A DNA stretch of 64,000 nucleotides, taken from positions 14,666,501 through 14,730,500 of the forward strand of contig JAUIMM010000113.1 of assembly GCA_031769625.1 (NCBI GenBank), given 5' to 3'. The notes beneath the pieces are model-generated. The model was not told where the DNA came from and did not search any database. It worked only from the letters and a program-made list of their open reading frames with translations. The position numbers were made by a program, and so were the translations under genes. This stretch comes from Taudactylus pleione (Eukaryota > Chordata > Amphibia > Anura > Myobatrachidae). Below are positions 23,289-34,529 of the stretch, one piece after another. The first letter of the stretch is position 1, and each line of letters opens with the position of its first letter.

Positions 23289-26200
23289 CTACGGAGGCAA
23301 GATGTCGTCCTCATCCACCGATTCCTCACCCTCTTCAGTGTTGTGTACATCCTCATCCTCACAGAGTATTAATTCGTCCCCGCTGGAATCCACCACCACA
23401 GGTCCCTCTGTACGTTCTGGAGGCTGGTCTCCCTGGAAGAGTTGGTAATTCATTTTTATGAACATCATCTTCTCCACATTTTGGGGAAGCAGCCTCCTAC
23501 GCCTTTCGCTGACAAGGTTCCCAGCTGCACTAAACACTCTTTCGGAGTACACACTGGAGGGGCGGCATCTCAGGTAAAATAGAGCCAGTTTGTACAGGGG
23601 CCTCCAAATTGCCTCTTTTTCCTGCCAGTACAGGTACGGACTGTCTGACATGCCTACTTGGATGCTGTCACCGATGTAATCCTCCACCATTCTGTCAATG
23701 GTGACAGTATGATATGCAGTAACAGTAGACATGTCAGAGATTGTTGCCAGGTCCTTCAGTCCGGACCAGATGTCCAAACTTGGTCCTGCCTGCCCTGCAT
23801 CACCGCCAGCGGGTTGCTTTGGATACCTAAGTTTTTTTCTGGCAGCCCCAGTTGCGGGAGAAAATGAAGAAGGAGCTGTTGACGTGTCACGTTCCGCTTC
23901 AGCTGACAGTGTTTTCACCAGCAGGTCTTTGCACCTCTGCAGGTTTGTGTCGGCCGGCAAGAGAGAAACCACATAGGCTTTAAACCTAGGATCGAGCACG
24001 GTGGCCAAAATGTAGTGGTCTGATTTCAACAGATTGACCACCCTGGAATCCTGGCAAAGCGAATGAAGGGCTTCATCCACAAGTCCCACATGCCGAGCGG
24101 AATCGCTCCATCTTAGCTCCTCCTTCACTTTCTACAGCTGCCTCTGCAAAAGCCTGATGAGGGGAATGACCTGACTCAAGCTGGTAGTGTCTGAACTGAC
24201 TTCACGTGTGGCAAGTTCGAATGGTTGGAGAACCTTGCACAACACTGAAATCATTCTCCACTGCGCTTGAGTCAGGTGCATACCCCCTCCTTTGCCTATG
24301 TCATAGGTGGATGTATAGGCTTGAATGGCCTTTTGCTGCTCCTCCATCCTCTGAAGCATATAGAGGGTTGAGTTCCACCGCGTCACAACCTCTTGCTTCA
24401 GATGATGGCGGGGCAGGTTCAAGAGTGTTTGCTGGCGCTCCAGTCTTTGGCACGCAGTCGCTGAATGGCGAAAGTGGCCAGAAATTTTTCGGGCCACCCA
24501 AAGCGTCTCCTGCACGCCCCTATCGCTTTTCAGAAAATTGTGCACCACCAAGTTTATTGTGTGAGCAAAACATGGGACGTGCTGGAATTTGCCCAGATGT
24601 AATGCCCGCACAATTTTGGTGGCGTTGTCAGATATCACAAATCCCCAGGAGAGTCTAAGTGGGGTAAGCCACTGGGCGATGATTTCCCTCAGTTTCTCTA
24701 AGTGGTTGTCGGCGATGTGCCTCTTACTGAAACCGGTGATACACAGCGTAGCCTGCCTTGGAACGAGCTGGCGTTTCTGAGATGCTGCTACTGGTGATGC
24801 TGCTGTTGTTGCTGCGTAAGGTGATACATCTACCCAGTGGGCTGTCACAGTCATATAGTCCTTAGTCTGCCCTGTTCCACTTGTCCACATGTCCGTGGTT
24901 AAGTGGACATTGGGTACAACCGCATTTTTCAGGACACTGAGGACACTTTTTCTGACGTTTCTGTACAGTCTCTGTATCGCCTGCCTAGTGAAGTGGAATC
25001 TAGACGGGATTTGGAACTGGGGACACACTACCTCCATCAATTGTCTAAATCCCACTGCACTAATGGCGGATACCGGACGCACGTCTAACACCAACATAGC
25101 AGTCAAAGCCTCAGTTATACGTTTTGCTTCAGGATGACTGCTGTCGTACTTCATCCTCCTCGCTAAGGTCTGTTGGAGGGTCAATTGTTTAGTAAAAGTA
25201 GTGGTGTTCCTACTTCCTCTCTGGGATGATGAACGACTCCCAGCAGCAGCAACAGCAGCAGCAGTAGGCGTAGCAATGCAGGATCCTCCGGAGGAATCCT
25301 GGATAGGAGAGTCAGTCATGCCAGAGACATGGCCTGCAGGACTACTTCCGATCCTGACTAAGGAGGAAATTGACGAGGAGGGAGTTGACGGTGTGGTTTG
25401 CAGGCGCTTGGATACAACAGGACAACGGGATTTAGGGTGTCCCTGGACTGCTTACGGTCTTAGCCAAAGTTTCTGAACTTGACAGTAACTTTTTATGAAC
25501 GCGCTGCAGGTGCCGTATAAGGGAGGATGTTCCTAGGTGGTTAACGTCCCTACCCCTACTTATTCCACCTTTACATAAGGTACATATGGCAAGACAGTTG
25601 TTGTCCGGATTTGGATAGAAATATTGCCAGACCAAAGAGGTGGAATGTTTGGTCTTCTGCCCAGGCATGACCGTGATGGACTTTTTCATCCCACGGACAA
25701 CAACTGTCTCCCCAGGAGCCTGATTTAAACAAACCACATCACCATCAGAATCCTCCTCGCCAACTTCCTCCTCAGCGCCAGCTACACTAGCATCCTCATC
25801 CTGTTGTACTTCAACAGTGACATCTTCAATTTGCATATCAGCAAGTGGACTGTGGGTGCTCCTTTCAGCACTTGCAGGGGGCATGCAAATGGTGGAAAGA
25901 GCCACCTCTTCCCGTCCAGTGCTGGGAAGGTCAGGCATCGCAACCGCCACCAAACTTGGACTCTCCTTGGGGATTTGTGATATCTTCTTAGAACGCAGTT
26001 CTTCGCTGTGCTTTTGCCAGCTTAACTCGTTTGATTTTTTTAGCGGGAGGAGGGCTTCCATCGTCATGTGAAGCTGAACCACTAGTCATGAACATAGGGA
26101 AAGACCTTAGCCGTTCCTTGCCACTCCGTGTCATAAATGGCATATTGGCAAGTTTACGTTTCTCTTCAGATGATTTAAATGTTTTTTTTAAGGTCATTTT

Positions 26201-26386
26201 CCTGAACTTTGTCATTTGGGATTGTATGTGCCCTCTACTATGACATTGGGCATCGGCCTTTGCAGACAACGTTGATGGCATGTTATCGTCTATGTCATGA
26301 CTAGTGGCAGCAGCTTCAGCACTAGGAGGAAGTGGTTCTTGATCTTTCCCTATTTTATTTCTATTGGAGAAAGTTTGGTCCTCCAT
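23289..26386 (-). pseudogene. hAT transposase (BED finger, ZBED-like)
   Basis: From the N-terminus: an acidic, low-complexity leader (25,988-26,386); after a frameshift near 26,030, a BED zinc finger with VWQYF, CTLC and HLQRVH (about 25,480-25,640); after a second frameshift near 25,435, the hAT core with LTTDMWTSG (first catalytic aspartate), FVISDNATK, CFAHTINLVV and RWNSTLYML (24,132-25,319); then a single TAG at 24,132-24,134 and the same frame continuing to the C-terminal dimerisation domain with SSVYSERVFSAAG and NVEKMMF (about 23,440-23,560). Known hAT transposases bind the ends and cut through these residues. Three lesions (two frameshifts, one stop) make it inactive, but it is otherwise full length, suggesting recent decay. 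Confidence 0.9.
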
Positions 26387-26439
26387 TTATGTTATATTGA
26401 TTTGATATATACGTGCAGCTAAGGCGCACACAAACAGAA

Positions 26440-27715
26440 AATATTTTTTATTTTTGCTGGAGAGTAGTGCACTTTGTGGGTTACACCACCCTTTAAGAAA
26501 TGAGCAAGCCGGCTCTTTACTTATGGGACACAGGCATACGCTTGGCACTGCTCCTTTGTTGATTCACGTGCAGCCACAGTGCACACAATTCACAAACACA
26601 GAAAATATTTTTTTATTTTGTTTGGAGTGCACTTTGGGGTTTACAGCACCCTTTTAACGGTCAAGCCAGACGGCCCTTTACTTATGACACAGGCGCACGC
26701 TTGGCACTACTTTGTTGATGCACGTGCGGCTACAGTGCACACAATTCACAAACACAGAAAATATATATTTTTTTGTTTGGAGTGTACTTTGGGGGTTACA
26801 GCACCCTTTAACGGACAAGCTAGCCAGCCCTTTACTTATGGGACACGGGCGCACGCTTGGCGCTGCTCCTTTGTTCATGCACGTGCAGCCACAGTGCACA
26901 CAATTCACAAACAGAAAATATTTTTTATTTTGTTTGGAGTGCACTTTGGGGGTTACAGCACCCTTTAACGGACAAGCCAGCCGGCCCTTTACTTATGGGA
27001 CACAGGCGCACGCTTGGCGCTGCTCCTTTGTTGATGCACGTGCAGCCACAGTGCACACAATTCACAAACACAGAAAATATTTTTTTATTTTGTTTGGAGT
27101 CTACTTTGGGGGTTACAGCACCCTTTAACGGACAAGCCAGCTGGCCCTTTACTAATGGGACACAGGCGCACGCTTGGCGCTGCTCCTTTGTTGATGCACG
27201 TGCAGCCACATTGCACACAATTCACAAACACAGAAAATATTTTTCATTTTGTTTGGAGTGCACTTTGGGGGTTACAGCATCCTTTAACGGTCAAGCCAGA
27301 CGGCCCTTTACTTATGACACAGGCGCACACTTGGCACTACTTTGTTGATGCACGTGCGGCTACAGTGCACACAATTCACAAACAGAAAATATATATTTTT
27401 TTTGTTTGGAGTGTACTTTGGGGGTTACAGCACCCTTTAACGGACAAGCCAGCCGGCCCTTTACTAATGGGACACAGGCGCACGCTTGGAGCTGCTCCTT
27501 TGTTGATGCACGTGAAGCCACAGTGCACACAATTCACAAACACAGAAAATATTTTTTATTTTGTTTGGAGTGCACTTTGGGGGTTACAGCGCCCTTTAAC
27601 GGTAAAGCCAGACGGCCCTTTAGTTATGACACAGGCGCACGCTTGGCACTACTTTGTTGATGCACGTGCGGCTACTGTGCACACAATTCACAAACACAGA
27701 AAAAATATTTATTTA
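26440..27715. repeat. 157-bp tandem array upstream of hAT transposase
   Basis: About eight copies of a unit of roughly 157 bp; CACACAATTCACAAAC recurs at about 26,583, 26,738, 26,897, 27,054, 27,212, 27,368, 27,527 and 27,682. Two unit types can be told apart (GCAGCCACAGTG with ATGGGACACAGG, and GCGGCTACAGTG with ATGACACAGG). Each unit has a CACGTG E-box-like palindrome. It lies between transposase start and promoter-side terminus. The long ORFs through it are repeat artefacts. Confidence 0.9.
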
Positions 27716-28314
27716 TTTTTGCACTTGGGGGGAGCACCCCTGATGGACAGAGCACCCCCTGGACAACACCACAGCACCCCTTTAGGACTGGGAAACCACT
27801 GCACACGACTTTGGAGTGGACACAGCCGCTATGGACAACTGACTGCACAACACAGTCCAGCCAGCCCCTATGGACTTTGGAGGAGTGGACACAGCCCCTA
27901 TGGACAACAGCAGCACAGCGCAGCACAACACTACACAGCCCATCCAGCCCTAACTCCCACCCTCCCTCTTCACCAGAGCCGGCCCTAGCCATTTTGGTGC
28001 CCTAGGTGAAATTTTGGCTGGTGCCCCCTAGTAGATAATCCCACCACCAATCTTATGCCGGGTACATACTAGACAATATGACATCCAATCCGGCCAGCTC
28101 GGACGACATATTGGGCACTTTGTCTAGTGTGTACTCTGACGCTGACGATGCGCACTCCCGCGCAACATTGCCCATAAGACCTACATGCAGGCCCGACGGG
28201 TGGCATCGTTAGCGAGGGCTATGCTGCCGAATGGCTCCCACCGTCAGTCTGTCGCTGCTGGATGCGGCAAATGTGTACACACCTGAAGCTGGCACCCCAC
28301 CATACACACACGTA

Positions 28315-28418
28315 AACATTTATATATATATATATATACTGTATACACACACACATACATACTGTATAGTATCGTATACTGTATACACACACACACATAC
28401 ATACATACTGTATAGTAT
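28315..28418. repeat. TA/CA microsatellite
   Basis: (TA)n followed by two similar blocks of (CA)n with CATACTGTATAGTATC between them. Confidence 0.85.
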
Positions 28419-28813
28419 CAGACTTGGGCGTGAAGGGCCCACCAGGAAAATGCAACAAAAGGGGCCCACTGTAACTTTGGTAAATTAAAGATTGAAAACA
28501 ATTATGAATGGAGGCCAGATTCTTAAAGACAAATCTAACTTTCCAAAAAGTGCACAATTAAGGGGAAACTGGAATTGGAGGTTGTGGCAGGTTTGCTGGC
28601 AACTAGAAGGAACAGGACCAGTAGGAGCAGTGGCGGATCCGGGGAGGGATAATTACGGACAAATGGATCGTATGAAATGGGGTACCGAAAGGGATTAAGG
28701 TAGAGGCTAGTGGAGAACGGCTTGGTCAGAAGGGGGTAGTAGTGAACAGAAAGGTGTAGATCAGGCATGTCAAACTCAAAATCCCAACTGGGACAAATAT
28801 TCATGGACTAAAG

Positions 28814-28983
28814 GCCCATATACACCTAAAGATATATCTGTCAATCTGTCTGGTGGGAAGAAAAATCTGGTAATGTATGGGAGCAAATAACAATAGAAAT
28901 TTGCTCCCAAACACTGGAAAATGAACCAGATTTTCCTTCCCCCCAGATTGGACAGATATATCTTTAGGTGTGTATACAAGCTC
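28814..28983. mobile_element. Foldback MITE, ~55-bp arms
   Basis: Left arm (from ATATACACCTAAAGATATAT) and right arm (ending ATATATCTTTAGGTGTGTAT) are near-perfect inverted repeats, meeting around AAATCTGGT and ACCAGATTT. Flanking TSD is not certain. Confidence 0.75.
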
Positions 28984-29309
28984 TGAGTGTGCGGGCCGCA
29001 AGAAAAAAAAAAACCTGTGTTATTCCCTCTTATATATCACTGTATGGTCCCCTCCTCCAGTCCAGTGGCAGCAGGTACAGCAGGCGGAATTCATTGCACT
29101 TTCACTAGTATCGCTAAATCGGGCCACAAAAATATGCAATAGGAGCCGCATGTGGCCCAGGAGTTTCACTTGTCTGGTGTAGATGAAACAATGTTCTCTT
29201 ACTGGAATCCCTAATATAAATCTGTCAATATGTCCCCAAAATACAATACAAAGGATTAACAAAACAGCCACAGACAGGTGCACATACAGGTAACCACATG
29301 CCCACAGAC

Positions 29310-29640
29310 AAGGACACAGGTACGCCTATACCCTCACGGACAGGGGCACAGGTAAGCCTATACCCTCACGGACAGGGGCACAGGTACGCCTATACCCTCA
29401 CGAACAGGTGCACAGGTACGCCTATACCCTCACGGACAGGGGCACAGGTACGCCTATACCCTCACAGACAAGGAAATAGGTACGCCCATGCCTGTACAGA
29501 TGGGCACGTCCACAGAGACAGTGCACACACAGGTGACACCATGCCCACACAGACAGGGGCACAGATAACCATCATGTCCGTACAGAAAGGGGCACAGATA
29601 ACCCCATGCCCGTACTTATACAAGCACACTGCAGAGGTAA
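29310..29640. repeat. 32-bp minisatellite
   Basis: Tandem copies of a unit containing GGTACGCCTATACCCTCACG and GACAGGGGCACA, about five close copies to 29,480 and looser copies to 29,640. Confidence 0.85.
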
Positions 29641-29915
29641 GCACAACACACTAAAAACAGGGAGCTGATAACCACAAAGTGACACAGCTCCCCATTATAC
29701 AGTCTAAGAATCAATGTAATATTATATATGAATGGTGACAGCTTTTCCTCTTTATAATAAAATCAATCAGTAGAAAGTTTGTTATAATACCCAAAAATGT
29801 ATAAATGCATGTATAGTATATGGGACATTATTTTAACTTTTCCAATATCTGTTATGCTGGTTTTGCTCCAGGCAGAGGGCACAGAGTTATGGACTGAGAG
29901 TTTTCACACACACAT

Positions 29916-31150
29916 CTAACCACCATGCAGTCTCAGCACACATGCACACACCATGCAGTCTCGGCACACACCATGCAGTCTCAGCACACACCATGCAGTC
30001 TCAGCACACATGCACACACCATGCAGTCTCAGCACACACCATGCAGTCTCAGCACACACCATGCAGTCTCAGCACACATGCACACACCATGCAGTCTCAG
30101 CACACACCATGCAGTCTCAGCACACATGCACACTCCATGCAGTCTCAGCACACACCATGCAGTCTCAGCACACATACACACACCATGCAGTCTCAGCACA
30201 CACCATGCAGTCTCAGCACACATGTACACACCATGCAGTCTCAGCACACATGCACACATCATACAGTCTCAGTACACATCAAGCAGTCTCAGCACACATG
30301 TACACACCATGCAGTCTCAGCACACATGTACACACCATGCAGTCTCAGCACACATGCACACATCATGCAGTCTCAGTACACATGCACACATCATACAGTC
30401 TCAGTACACATCAAGCAGTCTCAGCACACATGTACACATCATGCAGTCTCAGTACACATCAAGCAGTCTCAGCACACATGTACACACCATGCAGTCTCAG
30501 CACACATGTACACACCATGCAGTCTCAGCACACATCATGCAGTCTCAGTACACATCAAGCAGTCTCAGCACACATGCACACATCAAGCATTCTCAGCACA
30601 CATGTACACATCATACAGTCTCAGTACACATCAAGCAGTCTCAGCACACATGTACACACCATGCAGTCTCAGCACACATGCACACATCATGCAGTCTCAG
30701 TACACATGCACACATCATAGTCTCAGTACACATCAAGCAGTCTCAGCACACATGTACACATCATGCAGTCTCAGTACACATCAAGCAGTCTCAGCGCACA
30801 TGTACACATCAAGCAGTCTCAGCACACATGTACACATCATGCAGTCTCAGTACACATCAAGCAGTCTCAGCACACATGTACACATCATGCAGTCTCAGTA
30901 CACATGTACACATCATGCAGTCTCAGCACACATGTACACATCATGCAGTCTCAGTACACATCAAGCAGTCTCAGCACACATGCACACATCAAGCAGTCTC
31001 AGCACACATGCACACATCAAGCAGTCTCAGCACACATGTACACATCATGCAGTCTCAGTACACATCAAGCAGTCTCAGCACACATGCACACACCATGCAG
31101 TCTCAGCACACACCATGCAGTCTCAGCACACAAGCACACGTAGCACACAT
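29916..31150. repeat. CA-rich minisatellite, 20/28-bp units
   Basis: More than fifty copies of CATGCAGTCTCAGCACA-type units, some extended by CATGTACACA or CATGCACACA. Unit types change along the array: CACCATGCAG units dominate at the left, CATCAAGCAG units at the right. It is open in several frames on both strands because the unit lacks stop codons; this does not indicate coding. Confidence 0.95.
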
Positions 31151-31532
31151 GCACACAACATACAGTCCCAGTAAAAAAAAAGACACATATGTAGGCTCAC
31201 TTTACATACATACATATAGCCTCAGCACATGCTTATACACACAATTTATAAATAGGGGGAAACAGCAACACTTCTGGGGAGTTACTGTAGTTAGTACTTA
31301 CCATCAAATGGGCAAAGAACCTTGATGATGTCACAACCATGTGACCTTCTGGGGAGGAGTCAGTGTGGTTGTTAGTCCCGATGCACTGCTGGAGCATGGA
31401 GCAGTGACAGTGGCTGTATGGTGACTGTTCAGGTAAGACTGAGTCAGATCCCCCAGGGCCGGTATCCATGCCGCTGGCTCCTTCCCCTGAATACACCAGC
31501 CACCCAGCATCCTTTGCATCATGCATAGGCTG

Positions 31533-31629
31533 TTCCGCAGGGGCTGCTGGGAAACGTAGTCCCTTCCATCACTGTAACGCTGGTCACAGAGGTGGAAGGG
31601 ACTACATTTCCCAGCAGCCCCTGCGAAAC
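31533..31629. repeat. Foldback with paired ZNF143/Staf-like motifs
   Basis: The arms of about 38 bp are inverted. Each contains GGGACTAC followed by TTTCCCAGCAG (or its complement CTGCTGGGAAACGTAGTCCC). This resembles the SBS consensus ACTACAATTCCCAGCATGC bound by ZNF143/Staf; the match is from memory of the consensus. It could be a small MITE or a bidirectional regulatory motif. Confidence 0.6.
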
Positions 31630-31848
31630 ATCCTTTGACTGCAAAGGATGCCAGCAGCTCACGTGATATTGGTGTGTTTTACAAATCAGGAAAAGCTGAG
31701 TGACCTTCGGGGCTGGGGGGAAGCTGCAGAGCTGAATGCCCCTGGGCATTCCAGTCGCCCTAGGCATTTGCTTAGAATGCCTATGCCTAGGGCCGGCTCT
31801 GCTCTTCACTGTCCACAGCCGAATGAGAAAATGGCGCCGACGCGGGTA

Positions 31849-31857
31849 CCTTATATA
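31849..31857 (-). promoter_or_regulatory. TATA box of the hAT transposase
   Basis: TATATAAGG on the minus strand, 150 bp inside the right terminus of the hAT element and pointing toward the transposase. The expected start site is about 30 bp further, near 31,820. The nested element entered just beyond that, at 31,802, so the promoter is now separated from the coding region by an extra 3.8 kb. Confidence 0.6.
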
Positions 31858-31914
31858 GAATCCAAAACCTGCGAGACCCGGAAGGCGGGATGATGACGTT
31901 TTGCCTCGATTTCA

Positions 31915-31995
31915 GATCCGAGTCAGGCGGGAAAAGTCGAGCCTGACTCGGATCGGCTTCAGATCGGGGGGGTTCGGATTTCAGAAATCCGAACC
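31915..31995. repeat. hAT right subterminal palindromes
   Basis: GATCCGAGTCAGGC (31,915-31,928) with its exact complement (31,941-31,954), then a palindrome GGTTCGGATTTC-A-GAAATCCGAACC (31,971-31,995). Subterminal palindromes in hAT elements are candidate transposase binding sites. Confidence 0.75.
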
Positions 31996-32029
31996 CGCTC
32001 ACCCCTAGTCTAAACCCGGTCAGAACATT

Positions 32030-32534
32030 GGGCCTGATTCAGACCCGCTCGTGAGCGCATAGCACTCGTAAGTGGGTCGATGGTGGGGTACTGCGCACAA
32101 GTGGGACGCGCAAGCGCAAGCCCCGGAGCGAGAATTTCTCTCGCTCCGGGGCTCACTACAAAAGGGGCGGCTGTCGATGTTGATTGACAGCTCGCCTCGT
32201 TTTGTAGGCAGGGAGGGGGGGTGGATACACAAACGAAGGCGTTCCCGAAGGAACGCCTGTCATTTGTGGGAGGCACCACTGACATCACCAGTGATGTCAG
32301 TGGAGAGCTTCCTGCTCTGTTAGAGCAGGAAGCTCTCTGGGGCTTGTGATGGACGAGACCCTACCAGAAGGGTCTCGTCGCAAGCCCCGATGGTCGCGAC
32401 CATCACCTGGCCGCTCGCAAAAGCTGTGGGTGGTCACCCACAGCTTAGCGAGCAACTAGGAGGCCGCAAAAAAACAAAAACGCCCTGATTCAGAGGGAGC
32501 GCTCTTCAAGAGCATCCGGCTCTGAATCAGGCCC
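32030..32534. mobile_element. GC-rich Harbinger MITE, TSD ATT
   Basis: The ends GGGCCTGATTCAGACCCG and CCGGCTCTGAATCAGGCCC are inverted, flanked by ATT (32,027-32,029 and 32,535-32,537). The body contains several internal palindromes, including GACATCACCAGTGATGTC, and a block near ATCGACAG shared with the copies at 13,231, 34,005, 38,290 and 55,850. A second, inner CCCTGATTCAGAG lies about 45 bp from the right end. It is directly beside the hAT element's TSD. Confidence 0.85.
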
Positions 32535-32539
32535 ATTGT

Positions 32540-33230
32540 TTGGAATAGAGATATAACTGTGACCAAGGGCCAATCACACTAGTCCCATTGGGAGGTTGGA
32601 AGATAATAATATTTATCTATTTAGTTGTTCTTCTGGATTGGGACAGTGAGAACTTTATTGTTAGATCCCTATAAATATAGATATGAATTATTCTTATTAA
32701 AAATAGATACTGTATGTCCTCACTCTATAGCCGCCCATCTGAGATATACATGAATTATGTGATATTGATATAGACAATAAGAACGATAAAAATAACATGG
32801 CATCATATGGTGGTAATACAACAATTGTATTTTGCACAATTGTTTAATTTTATTGAGAATAAACATTAAATAAAATTTTAAAAAATATATATTTTGCTGA
32901 CCTTATTTTAAGGATGAATGAAAAGTTATGTTTTATAATTTATTTCTTGGTGATAGGAAGGGTCACCATTAGTGATATATATAACAGTGCCCCGCCATAG
33001 GATACTGTCTCTTTTTTTTTTGTAAGTGTCTATTCTATTCCTGGGAGCACCTCCCCATCGTAATTGAAGCAATTAATCCATATGGAATATGCTAGGGGGA
33101 GAACAATTAACAACATTAATATTGGTCTGTGTGGATTTGTTTTCTTTTTTTCACTACTGCACATACTGCCCCTGATTCATACTGCACCACATATTAGTGT
33201 CCCTTATTCATGTCATGACACACAGCAGTG
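32540..33230. other. No gene recognised
   Basis: AT-rich sequence without coding signal or inverted termini. Confidence 0.5.
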
Positions 33231-33234
33231 CTCC

Positions 33235-33785
33235 TTTTACACAATGCCCCCAGTAGTGGTGCCCCTTATGCAGTGCCCCCAGTAGTGGTAGTGCCCCTTA
33301 TGCAGTGCCCCTAGTAGTAGTAGTGCCCCCAGTAGTAGTGCTCCCAAGAGTGGTGCCCCCTATGCAATGCCCCCACTAGTCATGCCCCCAGTAGTAATGC
33401 CCCCAGTGGTAGTGCTTTCTGTGGTAGTGCCTCAATAGTAATTCCCCAGTAGTGTTGCCCCCTGTTGTAATGCCCCCTGTAGTAGTGCCCCCAATAGTAG
33501 TGCTCCCTGTATTCGTGCCACCAGTAGAAGTGCCCCCAAACGTAATGCTACATGTATTCGTGCCACCAGTAGTAGTGCCCCAATACTAATGCCCCCTGTA
33601 ATAGTGCCCCAGCAGTAATGCCCCCAGTATTAATGCCTCCAGAAGTAGCGCCCCCTGTAGTAATGCCCCCAGAAGTAGTGCCCCTGTAGTAGTGCCCCCA
33701 GTAGTAATGCCCTCTGTGGCAATGCCCCCTGTAGCATAGCCCTCTGTAGCAGTGCCCCCTGTAGCAGTGGGTAGTAGTGCCCCCA
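33235..33785. repeat. GTAGTGCCCC minisatellite
   Basis: Irregular tandem units of 11-25 bp built from CCCCAGTAGTAGTGCC and variants. The same motif forms a second array at 36,950-37,650, so both probably belong to one interspersed element family. ORFs here are artefacts. Confidence 0.85.
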
Positions 33786-34004
33786 TGTAGTGAAAAAAAA
33801 CACAATACTTACCTTAAGCTCCACATCCGCATCCGTCCTGCTGGCCGCTCCTCTGCACTGCACACTGCGGAAGCCGGAGCTCAGGTGTGAGCTCCAGCCT
33901 CCAGTTGCCACTGGGCTGAAATGGCGATGACGGAAGCCCAACAGAGGAGAATCCTGAAAGAGCATGTAAGTACCCTAACCCTACCCTTCTCCTCCCCTGA
34001 CCAC

Positions 34005-34421
34005 CCACAGCTATAGCGAGCGGCCAGGAAGATGGTCGCGATGGTCAAGACCATCGGGCTTACGACAAGACCCTTGTGGTAGGGTCTCGTTGCCGCAAGC
34101 CCCAGAGTGCTTTCGGCTCTGTTGCTTTCGGCTCTAACAGAGCCGAAAGCACTCCCACTGACATCACTTGTGATTTCCATGGGAAATGCCTCCGTCTGGG
34201 CAGCCACGCCCCTGGCCCGCCCACCAAAGGGGGCGTGCTATCACTCAACATCGACAGCACGCCCCCTTTGGTACGAGACTCGGAGCAACGGTTTGCCCGT
34301 CGCTATCCGGGTCTCGCGCATGCACACGACGGAGCCGGATCCGTTGTGTGCATGCACACTGGGCCACCATCGAACCCGCTTGTGAGTGCATAGCGCTCGC
34401 GAGCGGGTCTGAATCAGGCCC
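34005..34421. mobile_element. GC-rich Harbinger MITE, left-truncated
   Basis: The right end GAGCGGGTCTGAATCAGGCCC matches the family. The left side begins at CACCCACAGCTATAGCG, an internal point of the complete copy at 38,290. Body blocks (CACTGACATCAC, GGGCGTGCT, ACATCGACAGCAC) are shared with the other GC-rich copies. Confidence 0.75.
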
Positions 34422-34529
34422 CAAGTATGTGTCTGCCACCTTCTGGCTTATTACTTATATTCCACTATCCTTATTGAAGGGTAATTGTATTCATTTAATT
34501 TACTGTACCAGGTACATATCTTTGTCATT

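Larger units (their letters stand above)
27974..31801. mobile_element. Nested hAT-type element, TSD CTCTTCAC
   Basis: The 15-bp ends CAGAGCCGGCCCTAG and CTAGGGCCGGCTCTG are perfect inverted repeats, flanked by a perfect 8-bp duplication CTCTTCAC (27,966-27,973 and 31,802-31,809). It lies inside the larger hAT element and has no transposase. The body is mostly repeats: a TA/CA microsatellite, a 32-bp minisatellite, a long CA-rich minisatellite and two foldback segments. Confidence 0.92.
22683..32007 (-). mobile_element. hAT transposon, 9.3 kb, TSD GTCTAAAC
   Basis: The left end TAGGGGTGTGC and right end GCTCACCCCTA are inverted repeats flanked by a perfect 8-bp duplication, GTCTAAAC (22,675-22,682 and 32,008-32,015), the TSD length made by hAT transposases. 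Inside, on the minus strand, lies a BED-finger hAT transposase pseudogene (23,289-26,386). Upstream of it are a 157-bp tandem array and then a second hAT-type element of 3.8 kb. The right terminus has two strong palindromes and a minus-strand TATA box. Without the nested element it would be about 5.5 kb. Confidence 0.9.

Noticed and set aside
26579..27988. Long overlapping ORFs with repeated cysteine/histidine patterns
   Set aside because: They arise from the 157-bp tandem array; the same pattern appears in all frames because the unit length is near a multiple of three.
29925..31325. A 466-codon plus-strand ORF and parallel long ORFs in other frames
   Set aside because: They are translations of a stop-free CA-rich minisatellite, open in several frames and both strands, with no domain.
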